64,000 nucleotides of DNA from JADJDM01 sp044352985 (GCA_044352985.1 JBILCU010000013.1:1-64000), one strand, 5' to 3'. Numbered from the stretch's first letter, positions 53,503-62,407 are shown. Notes: generated from the sequence alone by a model not told the origin. Numbers and translations: made by a program.

Positions 53503-54567
53503 TTAAGCTTTAAAAACACGATCTGCTGATTTGTTTTTATTGGCTAGCTGACCACAAGCAGCATCAATATCTTTCCCTCTGCTTCGGCGTACATTTACAA
53601 TAATTCCTTTACTGGCAAGGTATTGATAAAAAGCGTTTAATCGTTCGGGCGTGGTTTGTTGAAATTCTCCTTCATCAATTGGATTGTATTCAATAATATT
53701 TACTTTAGAAGGAACTCTTGCACAGAATTTTGCAAGTTCTTTTGCGTCTTCAATGCTGTCGTTAAAATCCTTAAATGCTATATATTCAAAAGTGATTTTA
53801 TTTCCGGTTTTAGAATAGTAATAATTCATTGCGTCAGCCAAATTATCTAACGAATTGGTTTCGTTAATTGGCATAATGTAATTACGCTTTTCATCGTTGG
53901 CTGCATGTAAAGAAAGAGCTAAATTAAATTTCACTTCATCGTCACCTAACTGTCGAATCATTTTGGCAACACCTGCTGTAGAAACCGTAATGCGTTTTGC
54001 CGACCAGCCCAATCCTTGTTGCGAGGTAATATGGTTTACCGACTCAATAACTTCGTGATAATTCAACAAAGGTTCACCCATTCCCATGTAAACGATATTG
54101 GTTAGTGGTTGACCGTATTTTTCTTCTGATAATTTTTTTACCAATGCCACCTGATCAAAAATTTCTCCTGCTGTTAAATTGCGTAAACGTTTTAATTTCC
54201 CGGTTGCGCAAAATTTGCAGGTTAAACTGCAACCTACTTGAGATGAAATACAAACCGTCATTCGTGTATCGGTAGGAATTAAAACACTTTCAACGATTTT
54301 ATCGTCGTGCAGTTTCATGGCGCATTTTATGGTTCTGTCGTTGCTCACCTGCATTTCTGAAATGCAAACCGGAGCAATAAAAAATTCAGCTTCAAGTTTT
54401 GTTCTTAAATCTTTAGAAAGATTTGACATTTCCTCAAAATTGGCAATACATTTCTGCCACAGCCAATTGTAAACTTGTTTTGCCCTAAATGCTGGTTCAT
54501 TTAAGTTTTTAAAAACAGCAGTTAATTCATTTTGACTTAACGAACGTATGTCTTTTTTGGTTTTCAA
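53503..54567 (-). CDS. rlmN: 23S rRNA/tRNA (adenine-C2) methyltransferase RlmN
   Basis: RlmN is the radical-SAM enzyme that methylates A2503 of 23S rRNA and A37 of some tRNAs. The 354-residue protein has the N-terminal segment KKDIRSLSQNELTAVFKNLN, the iron-sulfur triad Cys113/Cys117/Cys120 (CSLTCKFC), GMGEPLLNYHEV and NVRRSRGKDIDAACGQL with the resolving cysteine. The start codon is TTG at 54567; no ATG is available that keeps the family N-terminus. A TATCTTTG box ends seven bases before it. Confidence 0.95.
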   Translation of the reverse strand: MKTKKDIRSLSQNELTAVFKNLNEPAFRAKQVYNWLWQKCIANFEEMSNLSKDLRTKLEAEFFIAPVCISEMQVSNDRTIKCAMKLHDDKIVESVLIPTDTRMTVCISSQVGCSLTCKFCATGKLKRLRNLTAGEIFDQVALVKKLSEEKYGQPLTNIVYMGMGEPLLNYHEVIESVNHITSQQGLGWSAKRITVSTAGVAKMIRQLGDDEVKFNLALSLHAANDEKRNYIMPINETNSLDNLADAMNYYYSKTGNKITFEYIAFKDFNDSIEDAKELAKFCARVPSKVNIIEYNPIDEGEFQQTTPERLNAFYQYLASKGIIVNVRRSRGKDIDAACGQLANKNKSADRVFKA

Positions 54568-54574
54568 TGCAAGG

Positions 54575-54582
54575 CAAAGATA
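54575..54582 (-). promoter_or_regulatory. -7 box just upstream of rlmN
   Basis: Minus strand 54582 to 54575 is TATCTTTG, an exact TAnnTTTG match, followed by seven bases and the TTG start. It suggests a leaderless or nearly leaderless rlmN mRNA separate from the upstream five-gene operon. Confidence 0.45.
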
Positions 54583-54630
54583 AGATGTTGTTTTTAGAAA
54601 TTATGATTGAAGCGATTAAATATTCGAAAA

Positions 54631-55671
54631 CTAAACCCTCACCCCAACAACCAAAACATCATCCACCTGCTCCAAATTTCCTCTCCATTCATCTAAGGAT
54701 TTTTTTAACGAATCTTTTATTTCGAGCATTGGTTTATTACTCAGCGAAACAAGCAATTCCTTTAGGTTTTTAGACATAAATTTTTTTCCTTTTGGCCCAC
54801 CAAACTGGTCAGGAAAACCATCGGTTATCATAATGATTAAATCATTTTTTCGAAGTTCGATTTGTTGTAAAGTAAAAGGTAATATTTCACCCATTGGTTT
54901 ACCAACAGGCATTTTGTCTGGTTTATACTCAAGTAATTCTCCGTTTCTTATTAACCATAAAGGGTTATTTGCAGCTGCAAATTCGAGACGGTTATTTTGC
55001 ATATCAAAACATGCTAACACTGCATCCATTCCATCCTTACCACCTTCTGCGCTTCCATCATTAGCCATATGTTCCATAATGCGTGCGCGGGCATGATTAA
55101 GCATTTCATCGGGTTGTGATAAATTTTTATCATTAACTGCCTCATTCAGGCAAGAGATGTTAAGAATAGACATGATTGCCCCGGGAACTCCGTGTCCCGT
55201 GCTATCAGCAGCAACAAAAGCCAAACGGTTATTGCCGACTTCTGCAGCCCAGTAAAAATCTCCGCTTACAATATCCCGTGGATGAAAGAAAACGAAATAC
55301 TCGTTAAGATACTTGCTTAATAAATTTTCATTGGCAAGCAAAGCGTGCTGAATGCGTTCGGCATAATTTACACTATCAATGATTTCCTGGTGCTTTTCCT
55401 CAACCTCTTCTTTTAATCTATTAATTCGCTCCTTTTCTTTGTGAATAGCAATACTTTGATCCCATAATAACTTTACTTTCTCTTCATTCTCTTTTTTTTG
55501 AGTTTCAAGTTCTTCTTTTTGCTCGAGCATTTGTTTGAGTTGCTCTTCTATTTTCTTTTTTTCCTTATAAACTGCTTCAGACATTGCCCACATCTGTTTT
55601 TGTTTATTCTCAAAATCCAATTTAAGATCTTCTATTTTCTTTTTTTCTATTTCTAATTCTTCGGGACTCAT
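54631..55671 (-). CDS. Cytoplasmic coiled-coil SpoIIE-type PP2C phosphatase
   Basis: The 346-residue protein starts with a ~95-residue coiled coil. It is made of two related 42-residue segments marked by W-x-x-S-x-A-(V/I)-(Y/H)-K-E-K (Trp28 and Trp70). The linker IIDSVNYAERIQHALL follows, then a SpoIIE phosphatase domain with Asp138 (SGDFYW), Asp156 and the ADSTGHGVPGAIMS motif. Metal ligands are intact, so it should act as a Ser/Thr phosphatase. It is the last gene of the nSTAND1 operon, 12 nt after the TIR-like gene. No anti-sigma factor or anti-anti-sigma (STAS) gene is nearby, so its substrate is unknown. Confidence 0.9.
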   Translation of the reverse strand: MSPEELEIEKKKIEDLKLDFENKQKQMWAMSEAVYKEKKKIEEQLKQMLEQKEELETQKKENEEKVKLLWDQSIAIHKEKERINRLKEEVEEKHQEIIDSVNYAERIQHALLANENLLSKYLNEYFVFFHPRDIVSGDFYWAAEVGNNRLAFVAADSTGHGVPGAIMSILNISCLNEAVNDKNLSQPDEMLNHARARIMEHMANDGSAEGGKDGMDAVLACFDMQNNRLEFAAANNPLWLIRNGELLEYKPDKMPVGKPMGEILPFTLQQIELRKNDLIIMITDGFPDQFGGPKGKKFMSKNLKELLVSLSNKPMLEIKDSLKKSLDEWRGNLEQVDDVLVVGVRV

Positions 55672-55683
55672 GAATAAAATCGA

Positions 55684-56517
55684 TTAACTATTTTCTATCA
55701 AATTATCGAACTGTATTTTAATTTCAAGTGGAATTAACGCGTTTGGTACACACATTGAAATTACTTTCGGGGCATTGAATTGTTTATTATTATTTTCAGG
55801 ATTATCTAAATCGCCTATCAATAATATTGATGTATTAGAAGAGGCACCTCCAATTTTTTTCCAAATTTGCTGGGCAAATGATAAAGCCCAAGCTGAATTA
55901 TTTTTAAAATAAATAACTGAAAGTTTACTTACACTCATCTGCTGTGATGCATATTCCTCATAATCCGTATCACTATCCTGTACAATAGTTAGCTTAATTG
56001 TTTTTATAATTCCTGACAACATTTTTTGAATCTGAATCAAATCATTTTCATCGATTTGACTTGCAATAATAAAAACATCGGTAGGAGTTGTATCAAATTT
56101 CTTTTTAGGTTGTTGTTCTAATATTAATTTTATATCTTCTACAAATTGAACAGTAGAAGCTGCGCGAGATAAAATCATATTATTGGTTAGGGAATTTTCA
56201 ATTTTATTGATAAAATTTAATTGATTTTTATCTGAACTGGAATAATCAATTGTTGATGGCAACCAGATAAAACTTTTGTAAGAAGTATTATTTAAACAAT
56301 GATTTTTAATGTTTTCAAAATGCAGTTCACTTTTGGATAAATTTGCAGCTGAATTATTATAAGATTTACCAATGAATTGAACAGAGCACAAGGTGTTTTC
56401 AATGGTATGTTCATCACTAAAAACAAATCCTGCTCTATTTAAAGTAATTGGTAATCTTTTTGTTTCGTGCAAACTTTCCTCATGTATATTACTTAAAAAT
56501 ATGTTTGAATGATCCAT
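55684..56517 (-). CDS. Cytoplasmic protein with two TIR-like/Rossmannoid modules
   Basis: I do not recognise a named family. The 277-residue protein has no signal peptide or helix. The first half (about 25-130) has the pattern VQFIGKSYN, ELHFENIKNHCLNN and SFIWLPSTIDYS followed by helices. This resembles the N-terminal modules of STAND-linked proteins, in which a query such as ELQxxxA...FxRxxWxP recurs. The second half starts TDVFIIASQIDENDLIQIQK and has LSVIYFKNNSAWALSFAQQI, the alternating strand/helix order of TIR-like folds. It lies between the lipoprotein and SpoIIE genes and is probably a signal-relay or effector component. A clear catalytic Glu of NADase TIRs is not obvious. Confidence 0.6.
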   Translation of the reverse strand: MDHSNIFLSNIHEESLHETKRLPITLNRAGFVFSDEHTIENTLCSVQFIGKSYNNSAANLSKSELHFENIKNHCLNNTSYKSFIWLPSTIDYSSSDKNQLNFINKIENSLTNNMILSRAASTVQFVEDIKLILEQQPKKKFDTTPTDVFIIASQIDENDLIQIQKMLSGIIKTIKLTIVQDSDTDYEEYASQQMSVSKLSVIYFKNNSAWALSFAQQIWKKIGGASSNTSILLIGDLDNPENNNKQFNAPKVISMCVPNALIPLEIKIQFDNLIENS

Positions 56518-56538
56518 GATTAAAAATTACTAATAGTG

Positions 56539-57897
56539 TTACTGAATTTTACCTTCACGATTTAATTTTACATAAAATGTTTGCTCGCCAATGAAATTAT
56601 TGAAATACCTTGATCCGTATACATGAATATTTCCATCATTTCCCTCGTATGAAAACAAAACATCATAACCTGAGTCATCAGTTTCAGGAAACATAAAACT
56701 AAATTCAGCATTACCGTCCTGATCAATTTTACTAATACCTAATTTATCAAAAGCACTGCCATCTGATTCAGTGTAATATACTAATAATTTTCCATCACTG
56801 GTTGGTTCTACTCCTCTGAAAATAGAATAACTTCTCTTTGTAATAATTTTTTTTGATTGAATAAAATTTCCGTTTAAATCAAACATACTTACATAAATTT
56901 TTTTTTCGTTTGAATTACCATAGTAATCAGGCGTTACATTTCCAAATAAATAGACTCTATTATTTTGAATAACTATTTTTTTAAAGGCTTCATCATAATC
57001 AGTTGATGCCATAGTAATTAATTCTTCTGCTCTTTGGGTTTTAATAAGATTAAGTCCTGAGTCAAAAAATAAAGTAGCAGTTCCTGAATAGTAATTTGCA
57101 TTTCTTACAGTTCTATAAGTTAGGCAAACAAGATTATCCGTTGCTTCAATATCAAAAACTTCAGGATTAGTATAATCATTGTTGCTATTATAATCTCTAC
57201 TTTTTTTATACAATGATTGTATATTAAGACTCAAATCTGTTTTTAAAAGATGAAGGGTATCTGTGTAGATATATCCAAATGTATTACTTGACGAATAATT
57301 GAGTTCAAATGCAAAATAGTATGCGTTATTGGTTTTAGTAAACTTAAACGAATTAAGTGTTAAGTTAATTGACGCTACATCACCAAATGGATATGTTACC
57401 CTAAAATAATCATGTATAAAAATGGAGTCTTGATTAATGACGTTTCCACTTTTATCAATTTCGTTTTTACATAAAAATAATTTTGTAGGATGAATACCTG
57501 ATTCATCATTTATTGTATCTAAATATGCATGTTCTAAATTTCCAGAAGTATTTACAGAATAAATATTGTGTGTGTGAAAAGTGGAGTAGCTTTGAGAATC
57601 ATAATTTTTCGGGAAAGTGTTTTTGCCAGGTGAAATACTTGCATAAGGAATGGTAAAACCTGATACATTTTGATTTTCATCAAATACTTTATACATTCCT
57701 GTTTTAGCCCAAGTCCAAACCTCTCCATCAGGTTTTCTTACCCAATTTTCAATAGGAGAGTAGGGCATATTATCATCAGTTACAAAATTAAATATTTTTA
57801 ATCCGTCTTTAGTAATCGGTTCATTAGGTTCTAACTTTTTACAATTTGTAAAAAACATCAAAATGAAAGAAATGAATAGAAATTGTATTGTTTTCAT
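56539..57897 (-). CDS. Predicted beta-propeller-like lipoprotein of the nSTAND1 operon
   Basis: The 452-residue protein has a lipoprotein signal peptide with Cys19 (LMFFTNC) followed by KKLEPNEP. The body is beta-rich with repeated strand patterns such as NAYYFAFELNYSSS, NRVYLFGNVTPDYYG, GKLLVYYTESDG and GNIHVYGSRYF, consistent with a propeller, though no blade motif is firmly recognised. It starts 1 nt after the outer-membrane gene stop and is followed by the TIR-like gene at 21 nt. It is probably anchored in the outer membrane or periplasm and might be the receptor or cap of the barrel protein. Function unknown. Confidence 0.75.
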   Translation of the reverse strand: MKTIQFLFISFILMFFTNCKKLEPNEPITKDGLKIFNFVTDDNMPYSPIENWVRKPDGEVWTWAKTGMYKVFDENQNVSGFTIPYASISPGKNTFPKNYDSQSYSTFHTHNIYSVNTSGNLEHAYLDTINDESGIHPTKLFLCKNEIDKSGNVINQDSIFIHDYFRVTYPFGDVASINLTLNSFKFTKTNNAYYFAFELNYSSSNTFGYIYTDTLHLLKTDLSLNIQSLYKKSRDYNSNNDYTNPEVFDIEATDNLVCLTYRTVRNANYYSGTATLFFDSGLNLIKTQRAEELITMASTDYDEAFKKIVIQNNRVYLFGNVTPDYYGNSNEKKIYVSMFDLNGNFIQSKKIITKRSYSIFRGVEPTSDGKLLVYYTESDGSAFDKLGISKIDQDGNAEFSFMFPETDDSGYDVLFSYEGNDGNIHVYGSRYFNNFIGEQTFYVKLNREGKIQ

Positions 57898-57898
57898 T

Positions 57899-58999
57899 TT
57901 AAAAGTTTGTTCGTACTCTATTATTTTGTTTTGTTACCTTATGCAATAGAATATAATTGATTGAGAAATTTATACTTGAAGATTTAAGAAAAAAATTATT
58001 ATCAATGTAATTTGTTCTCATCATAATTTTATCAGGCAAATAAAATTCAGTTGAATTTGAAAAATTTAATGCCTGAGAGGCAGAATATTTTAAATCAAAA
58101 ATGAAGTTTTTAAGATTATAGGTTATACCTAAGTTACCTTTTAATGAATTAATATTACCTCTTAAATTTTTTAAATCAATAAGTTTAGATTCATTGTAAC
58201 TGTTACCTTTTCCAACAACTAAATCAATGTTATTATTTTCATCCTGAACTAAGTTTGGGTAATTAGTATAAATTTCAGCACTTGCATTATTAATAATAGA
58301 ATATGCATAACCTAGCCCGATATAAAAAGTGAATTTATTTAACTTTACATGTTGATTAAGTTCAATTGGTAATGTAATATAATTATCTTTCTCAGTCAAT
58401 GTGGTGTAATAATCAGAAATAGTTTTATGTGATATTTTCCTGAAATAATTTAGGGTTAAATATCCTGGATGAAATGATATTCTTGTATTTGTAGGAAAGC
58501 AAAAATTAAGATTTAATCCAAAAACACTACTCAGTTTATCCGAAGTATAATTTGATGAATAATCAAATTCATTCAGAATAAAATTGTTACTACCTACAGT
58601 AGTAAATTTAGGAAAAACGAATTCCGAATAAGCTCCGATACTTAATGTTGGGGTGACTTTAAATTTTGAAAAATACTTTAAATAATCTTCTTCCAAACGG
58701 TTCTGATCTGGCTCGTAATTGGGATGGAGTTGAAGTAGTTTTTTGATGATTAAATTAGCCTCATCAATATTATCTGTTTCAACATAAATTCTTGCTAATA
58801 ACTCCAATGATTCAATTTTATTCTTCCTTTTCAATGAACAACTATCAAGTGTAGATTTTATTTTACTTTCAGCTTCTTTATATAAACCTTGTTTAAAAAG
58901 ATTTTCTGATGAAATAATTTTTAATTCGCAATCAGATTTTTCTTGTGCAATACAAAAAACAGAGGATAATAAAAGGCTATATAAAATTATGAATTTCAT
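57899..58999 (-). CDS. Outer-membrane beta-barrel protein with TPR-like N-terminus
   Basis: Start is taken at ATG 58999 (MKFIILYSLLLSSVFCIAQ), giving an ATGA overlap with the nSTAND1 stop; a TTG frame from 59008 is less likely. The 366-residue protein has a signal peptide, a short helical repeat region (about 22-90, ENLFKQGLYKEAESKIK, RIYVETDNIDEANLIIKK) and a C-terminal ~250-residue region of alternating strands (LSIGAYSEFVFPKF, FTFYIGLGYAYSIINNAS, FIFDLKYSASQALNFS) ending in INYILLHKV. It fits the porin-like barrel of Bacteroidota gliding/envelope proteins (outer-membrane beta-barrel domain). It couples the NTPase operon to the outer membrane. Confidence 0.8.
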   Translation of the reverse strand: MKFIILYSLLLSSVFCIAQEKSDCELKIISSENLFKQGLYKEAESKIKSTLDSCSLKRKNKIESLELLARIYVETDNIDEANLIIKKLLQLHPNYEPDQNRLEEDYLKYFSKFKVTPTLSIGAYSEFVFPKFTTVGSNNFILNEFDYSSNYTSDKLSSVFGLNLNFCFPTNTRISFHPGYLTLNYFRKISHKTISDYYTTLTEKDNYITLPIELNQHVKLNKFTFYIGLGYAYSIINNASAEIYTNYPNLVQDENNNIDLVVGKGNSYNESKLIDLKNLRGNINSLKGNLGITYNLKNFIFDLKYSASQALNFSNSTEFYLPDKIMMRTNYIDNNFFLKSSSINFSINYILLHKVTKQNNRVRTNF

Positions 59000-61900
59000 T
59001 TTATGCAATTTAAAACTTTATATTCAAAATTATCTCCAATATATTTATTCCATTCAGTTTTAGTTAAATTTCTTTTAAGCATTGCACACAATTCATCAGC
59101 CATTTTTGCCATATTGGTATCAAATTCACGAAGTTTTAAATCCGAACATGAAGTTATAATTTTCCCTTTAGGTGTCAGCATCATTCCCCTGACATAAATA
59201 TCAGAATTTGTAATTGAAGCCGGACTGCTTTTTTTATTTAAATAATCGACTACAATTATTTTTTTATCTGATGATAATGCCACGCATTTTTTTAAATTAT
59301 CATTATACTCCAACTTACTAATAGACCCTTTTGAAATTTTTGTAGAGCTTTGTTCGACGGGTAATTTTCCTGAGTAATCATATTCGTATAAAATCCCTAA
59401 AGAGGTTCCAATAAAAAGTTTTTTTGAATGCTTATCATATCTAATTGCTGTAATAGAACCGGGAATGTTTTTCAATAAATATTCATATTCAGTTCCCTTT
59501 ACAGAAAGGAGTTCGCCGGTAGTTGTGCCAACAAGCAAAAACTCTCCTGAATAGTTGCAATTGGATGAAATAGTCTTTTCAATTTTAGCATTTTTAACGT
59601 CTTTTGGTTGATTGATGTCGAATGAAAAAATTTCACCATTTTTATTAACAAGCTGAATGATATTGTTATTTATGTTTCCTGCACGCAACAATCCTTTCAA
59701 GAATGTAAAGTCAGTAATATGATTTACCGTTTTTTTATCTGTTACTTTGAATAGTGAAACAGTATAATTGTCGTAACCAACAATAACAGTTTTAGAAACC
59801 TCATCAAATTGAGAGAAATTTATTGTGCCATTTTTAGCAAGTGTATTTAGATCCTCAGAAATTATTTTGCGAGAATTAATATCCCAAAAATAAATGGCAC
59901 CATTGTTTCCAAGGGTAAAAAATGCACTTTCATTGATGTAACCAATAAGTTTTTGTTCTTTTTCAGTTTTGTTTTTATAGCTAAAGTAATTCTCCGATTT
60001 TAATTCTGAGAATGCATTATTAATCCCATTATAAATTACAGGATCTAATTTATTCCCGAAAATTTCATGGTGATAATTAAACGCATGCATAGCAAGGAGA
60101 CCAGACAATTGACTATCATCAAATTTCTCGTTGGATTTGTAGGCTAATTGTTGAGATAATGTTGCTAGTGACAAGTCTTTTGCTTTTTTTTCGGAACTAA
60201 TTGCCGAATTTTTAGATTCCTCCGCAATTTGTGTTTGCTTTTTTGCATTTTCTGCCTCACTATTAGCTCTTTCGGCTTCTGTTTGAGCTTTCTTTGCTTG
60301 TATTTGGGCAAAAGCAGTTGCTTCAAGCGCAATGTTTTTTTGAGATAAAGCAGCAATAGCAGATTTCTCGGCATCTTGTTTTGCCAACACAGCTAATTCA
60401 GCATTTTTCAGTGCATTTTCTTTTGATTTAAGTGCCTCCGTTTTTGAGTTCTCCGCTAGGTTTCTTGAGTTAATGGCTTCTTGTTTCGACTTATTAGCTT
60501 CTTCCGTTTTTTTAATTGCCAAATCTTGTTGGTCAATCGCTTTGTTTCTCTCTACAAAAGCCCATGCTGTGAAGCCAATTAAAACTAAAAGAATAACTGA
60601 TGTAATTAGTATTGTTGAACGTTTTTTTTGCTTAATTACATCGTCGCTTTTCAATAAAAACTCATTCGAAGATTGTATAAAAGCAGACGATTTATTCAGT
60701 TTCTCTTGAGGAGAAAGAGTTGACTCATCAAATTTCACCAATTGATACTGATTAAAGTTGAAATTTGAAATCCAATTTTGAAAATAATTAAGTGAACCAA
60801 TAGTTAGTAGATAATCTTTGGATCTGTTATTATCTTCCCACTTTTCCAATTGCTTTTTAAAATCGCCTAATATTAAATAATTATCATGATCCTTTTCTGT
60901 CCATTCAGTAAGATCGTTCCAGTTTCTGATTAATGATTCGTGAGTAATATCAATAATGCCATTATCATTTAAAACAATAGTAGGATTTAAACTATTTATA
61001 AATGGTTGTACTAAAGTATTTTCAGTATCTCTAAATGGTTTTAGTAAATTTGAAATGGTGAAGTTATTTACTTTTTCATTATTGAGAATTTGCTTAATCT
61101 CAATAACACTCATTCTATTTCTTACAATTCTGTTATTGTTTTTCTTTGTTAAGCAGGTGAAAATTTTTTTCAGCGTGTCTTTTAATTCTTCTTTATTAAA
61201 ATTTGTTTCCGTAGCATCACTAAAATTTTCAATTGAATTATTGTATAGTTCCTTGGCGTGTGCGTTTAACACATTTAAAAGACTTGGATTGGCAAGTATT
61301 TTTCGTTTAAAATCGCTTTGATTTTTTAACCATTCGTAAAAAAGTGTTTTTTGATCAGCAGGTAAGGCTTCCGGTTTCATTCCGCCGACTTTAGCAAAAT
61401 GAATCAAGTCCATTTCCTCAGATTTATCTTCTTTATGAGATCGCCAGATTCTGTTTAGCGCGTGCTGAAGAATAGGTAACTGATCTTGCCCATCGGTTAG
61501 TTCATTAATGATTTTTTCAATGAGGCGATTGTTAATTTTGTCACCACACAGTAATGCTGGTTCTAAAATGGCTTTATGTATTTCCTGCCGTTTAAGACGC
61601 GGGACAAAGAACTGACTGTAAACAATGTGTTCGGGTAATCCTTTAAATGTTGCACAATCTCCAATGTAATCGGAGCGCATGGTGCAAACAATATAAATGG
61701 GTAAATTCTTTTCTTTAGCAATTCTGCTGGTTTCAATAATTAAATTAATTAATGTTGCTGATTCAACAGAAGGTTTGCCATTATTGAAATTTTCTGAGTT
61801 GGTAAACAACTCTTCAAACTGATCAATTAGAATTAATAAATTGGAACATTTTGCATTGATACTTGCAAGTTCTGTTTCTGAGTTTTTTATGGTCGATTCT

Positions 61901-62295
61901 TCATCATAATAAAATTCAGATTCCTTATAAACTTTTACCAGAGATGAAAATCCGTAACTTAATTCCTCCTCTACATGGCTTAAGTTATTAATTTCAAGAA
62001 ACTTATTTAGCGCAAAAGCTAAATTTTTCAAAGGAGATCTTTCCGGTTTCATGTCGGCAATAATCCAATTATTAAAGCGTGATTTAAAAAAGCCTGCTCT
62101 AGCTCTTGGAATAAGACCCGCATAAATTAAAGAAGATTTACCATCTCCGGATGCGCCAGTTACCATGATAAACTTTTTATCCTGCAACTGACTAATAATT
62201 TTACTGATGTGTTCTTCTCTGCCCTTAAAAAAAACGGATTCGTCTTGATTAAATGGTCGAAGACCAGGATATGGACAAATACTGAACTCTGACAT
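58996..62295 (-). CDS. nSTAND1 NTPase with transmembrane segment, coiled coil and beta-propeller
   Basis: Start is the ATG at 62295 (MSEFSICPYPGLRPF); a TTG frame from 62304 adds three residues. The 1099-residue protein opens with the nSTAND1 signature CPYPGLRPFNQDESVFFKGR. It has Walker A GASGDGKSS (47-55) and Walker B LLILIDQFEELF (Asp158), then a winged-helix-like part to about 555. One transmembrane helix follows (about 560-582), then an Ala/Lys/Glu-rich coiled coil (about 585-720) and a WD40-like propeller (about 730-1099). NTPase motifs are intact. Such proteins are sensors in bacterial conflict or signalling systems. The helix implies that the coiled coil and propeller lie in the periplasm. 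It heads a five-gene operon. Confidence 0.88.
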   Translation of the reverse strand: MSEFSICPYPGLRPFNQDESVFFKGREEHISKIISQLQDKKFIMVTGASGDGKSSLIYAGLIPRARAGFFKSRFNNWIIADMKPERSPLKNLAFALNKFLEINNLSHVEEELSYGFSSLVKVYKESEFYYDEESTIKNSETELASINAKCSNLLILIDQFEELFTNSENFNNGKPSVESATLINLIIETSRIAKEKNLPIYIVCTMRSDYIGDCATFKGLPEHIVYSQFFVPRLKRQEIHKAILEPALLCGDKINNRLIEKIINELTDGQDQLPILQHALNRIWRSHKEDKSEEMDLIHFAKVGGMKPEALPADQKTLFYEWLKNQSDFKRKILANPSLLNVLNAHAKELYNNSIENFSDATETNFNKEELKDTLKKIFTCLTKKNNNRIVRNRMSVIEIKQILNNEKVNNFTISNLLKPFRDTENTLVQPFINSLNPTIVLNDNGIIDITHESLIRNWNDLTEWTEKDHDNYLILGDFKKQLEKWEDNNRSKDYLLTIGSLNYFQNWISNFNFNQYQLVKFDESTLSPQEKLNKSSAFIQSSNEFLLKSDDVIKQKKRSTILITSVILLVLIGFTAWAFVERNKAIDQQDLAIKKTEEANKSKQEAINSRNLAENSKTEALKSKENALKNAELAVLAKQDAEKSAIAALSQKNIALEATAFAQIQAKKAQTEAERANSEAENAKKQTQIAEESKNSAISSEKKAKDLSLATLSQQLAYKSNEKFDDSQLSGLLAMHAFNYHHEIFGNKLDPVIYNGINNAFSELKSENYFSYKNKTEKEQKLIGYINESAFFTLGNNGAIYFWDINSRKIISEDLNTLAKNGTINFSQFDEVSKTVIVGYDNYTVSLFKVTDKKTVNHITDFTFLKGLLRAGNINNNIIQLVNKNGEIFSFDINQPKDVKNAKIEKTISSNCNYSGEFLLVGTTTGELLSVKGTEYEYLLKNIPGSITAIRYDKHSKKLFIGTSLGILYEYDYSGKLPVEQSSTKISKGSISKLEYNDNLKKCVALSSDKKIIVVDYLNKKSSPASITNSDIYVRGMMLTPKGKIITSCSDLKLREFDTNMAKMADELCAMLKRNLTKTEWNKYIGDNFEYKVLNCIK

Positions 62296-62301
62296 GAACA
62301 C

Positions 62302-62309
62302 CAAAATTA
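62302..62309 (-). promoter_or_regulatory. -7 box of the nSTAND1 operon
   Basis: Minus strand 62309 to 62302 is TAATTTTG, an exact TAnnTTTG match, six bases before the ATG at 62295. No -33 TTTG is apparent. The first transcript base would fall at or beside the start codon. Confidence 0.4.
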
Positions 62310-62407
62310 ATAAAATAAGTTAAAATAGATTTATTTAAATTTATGTATTGCTGAGCTTACAACATAACTGATAAAAAGTAAAATTCTTTAATTCACCACA
62401 ATTTCTG

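Noticed and set aside
54631..55671. SpoIIE phosphatase as a sporulation protein
   Set aside because: The SpoIIE domain is widespread in non-sporulating Bacteroidota, and no sporulation gene is present.
60165..60374. 69-codon Lys/Leu-rich minus-strand frame
   Set aside because: It is an alternative frame of the Ala/Lys-rich coiled coil of the nSTAND1 protein.
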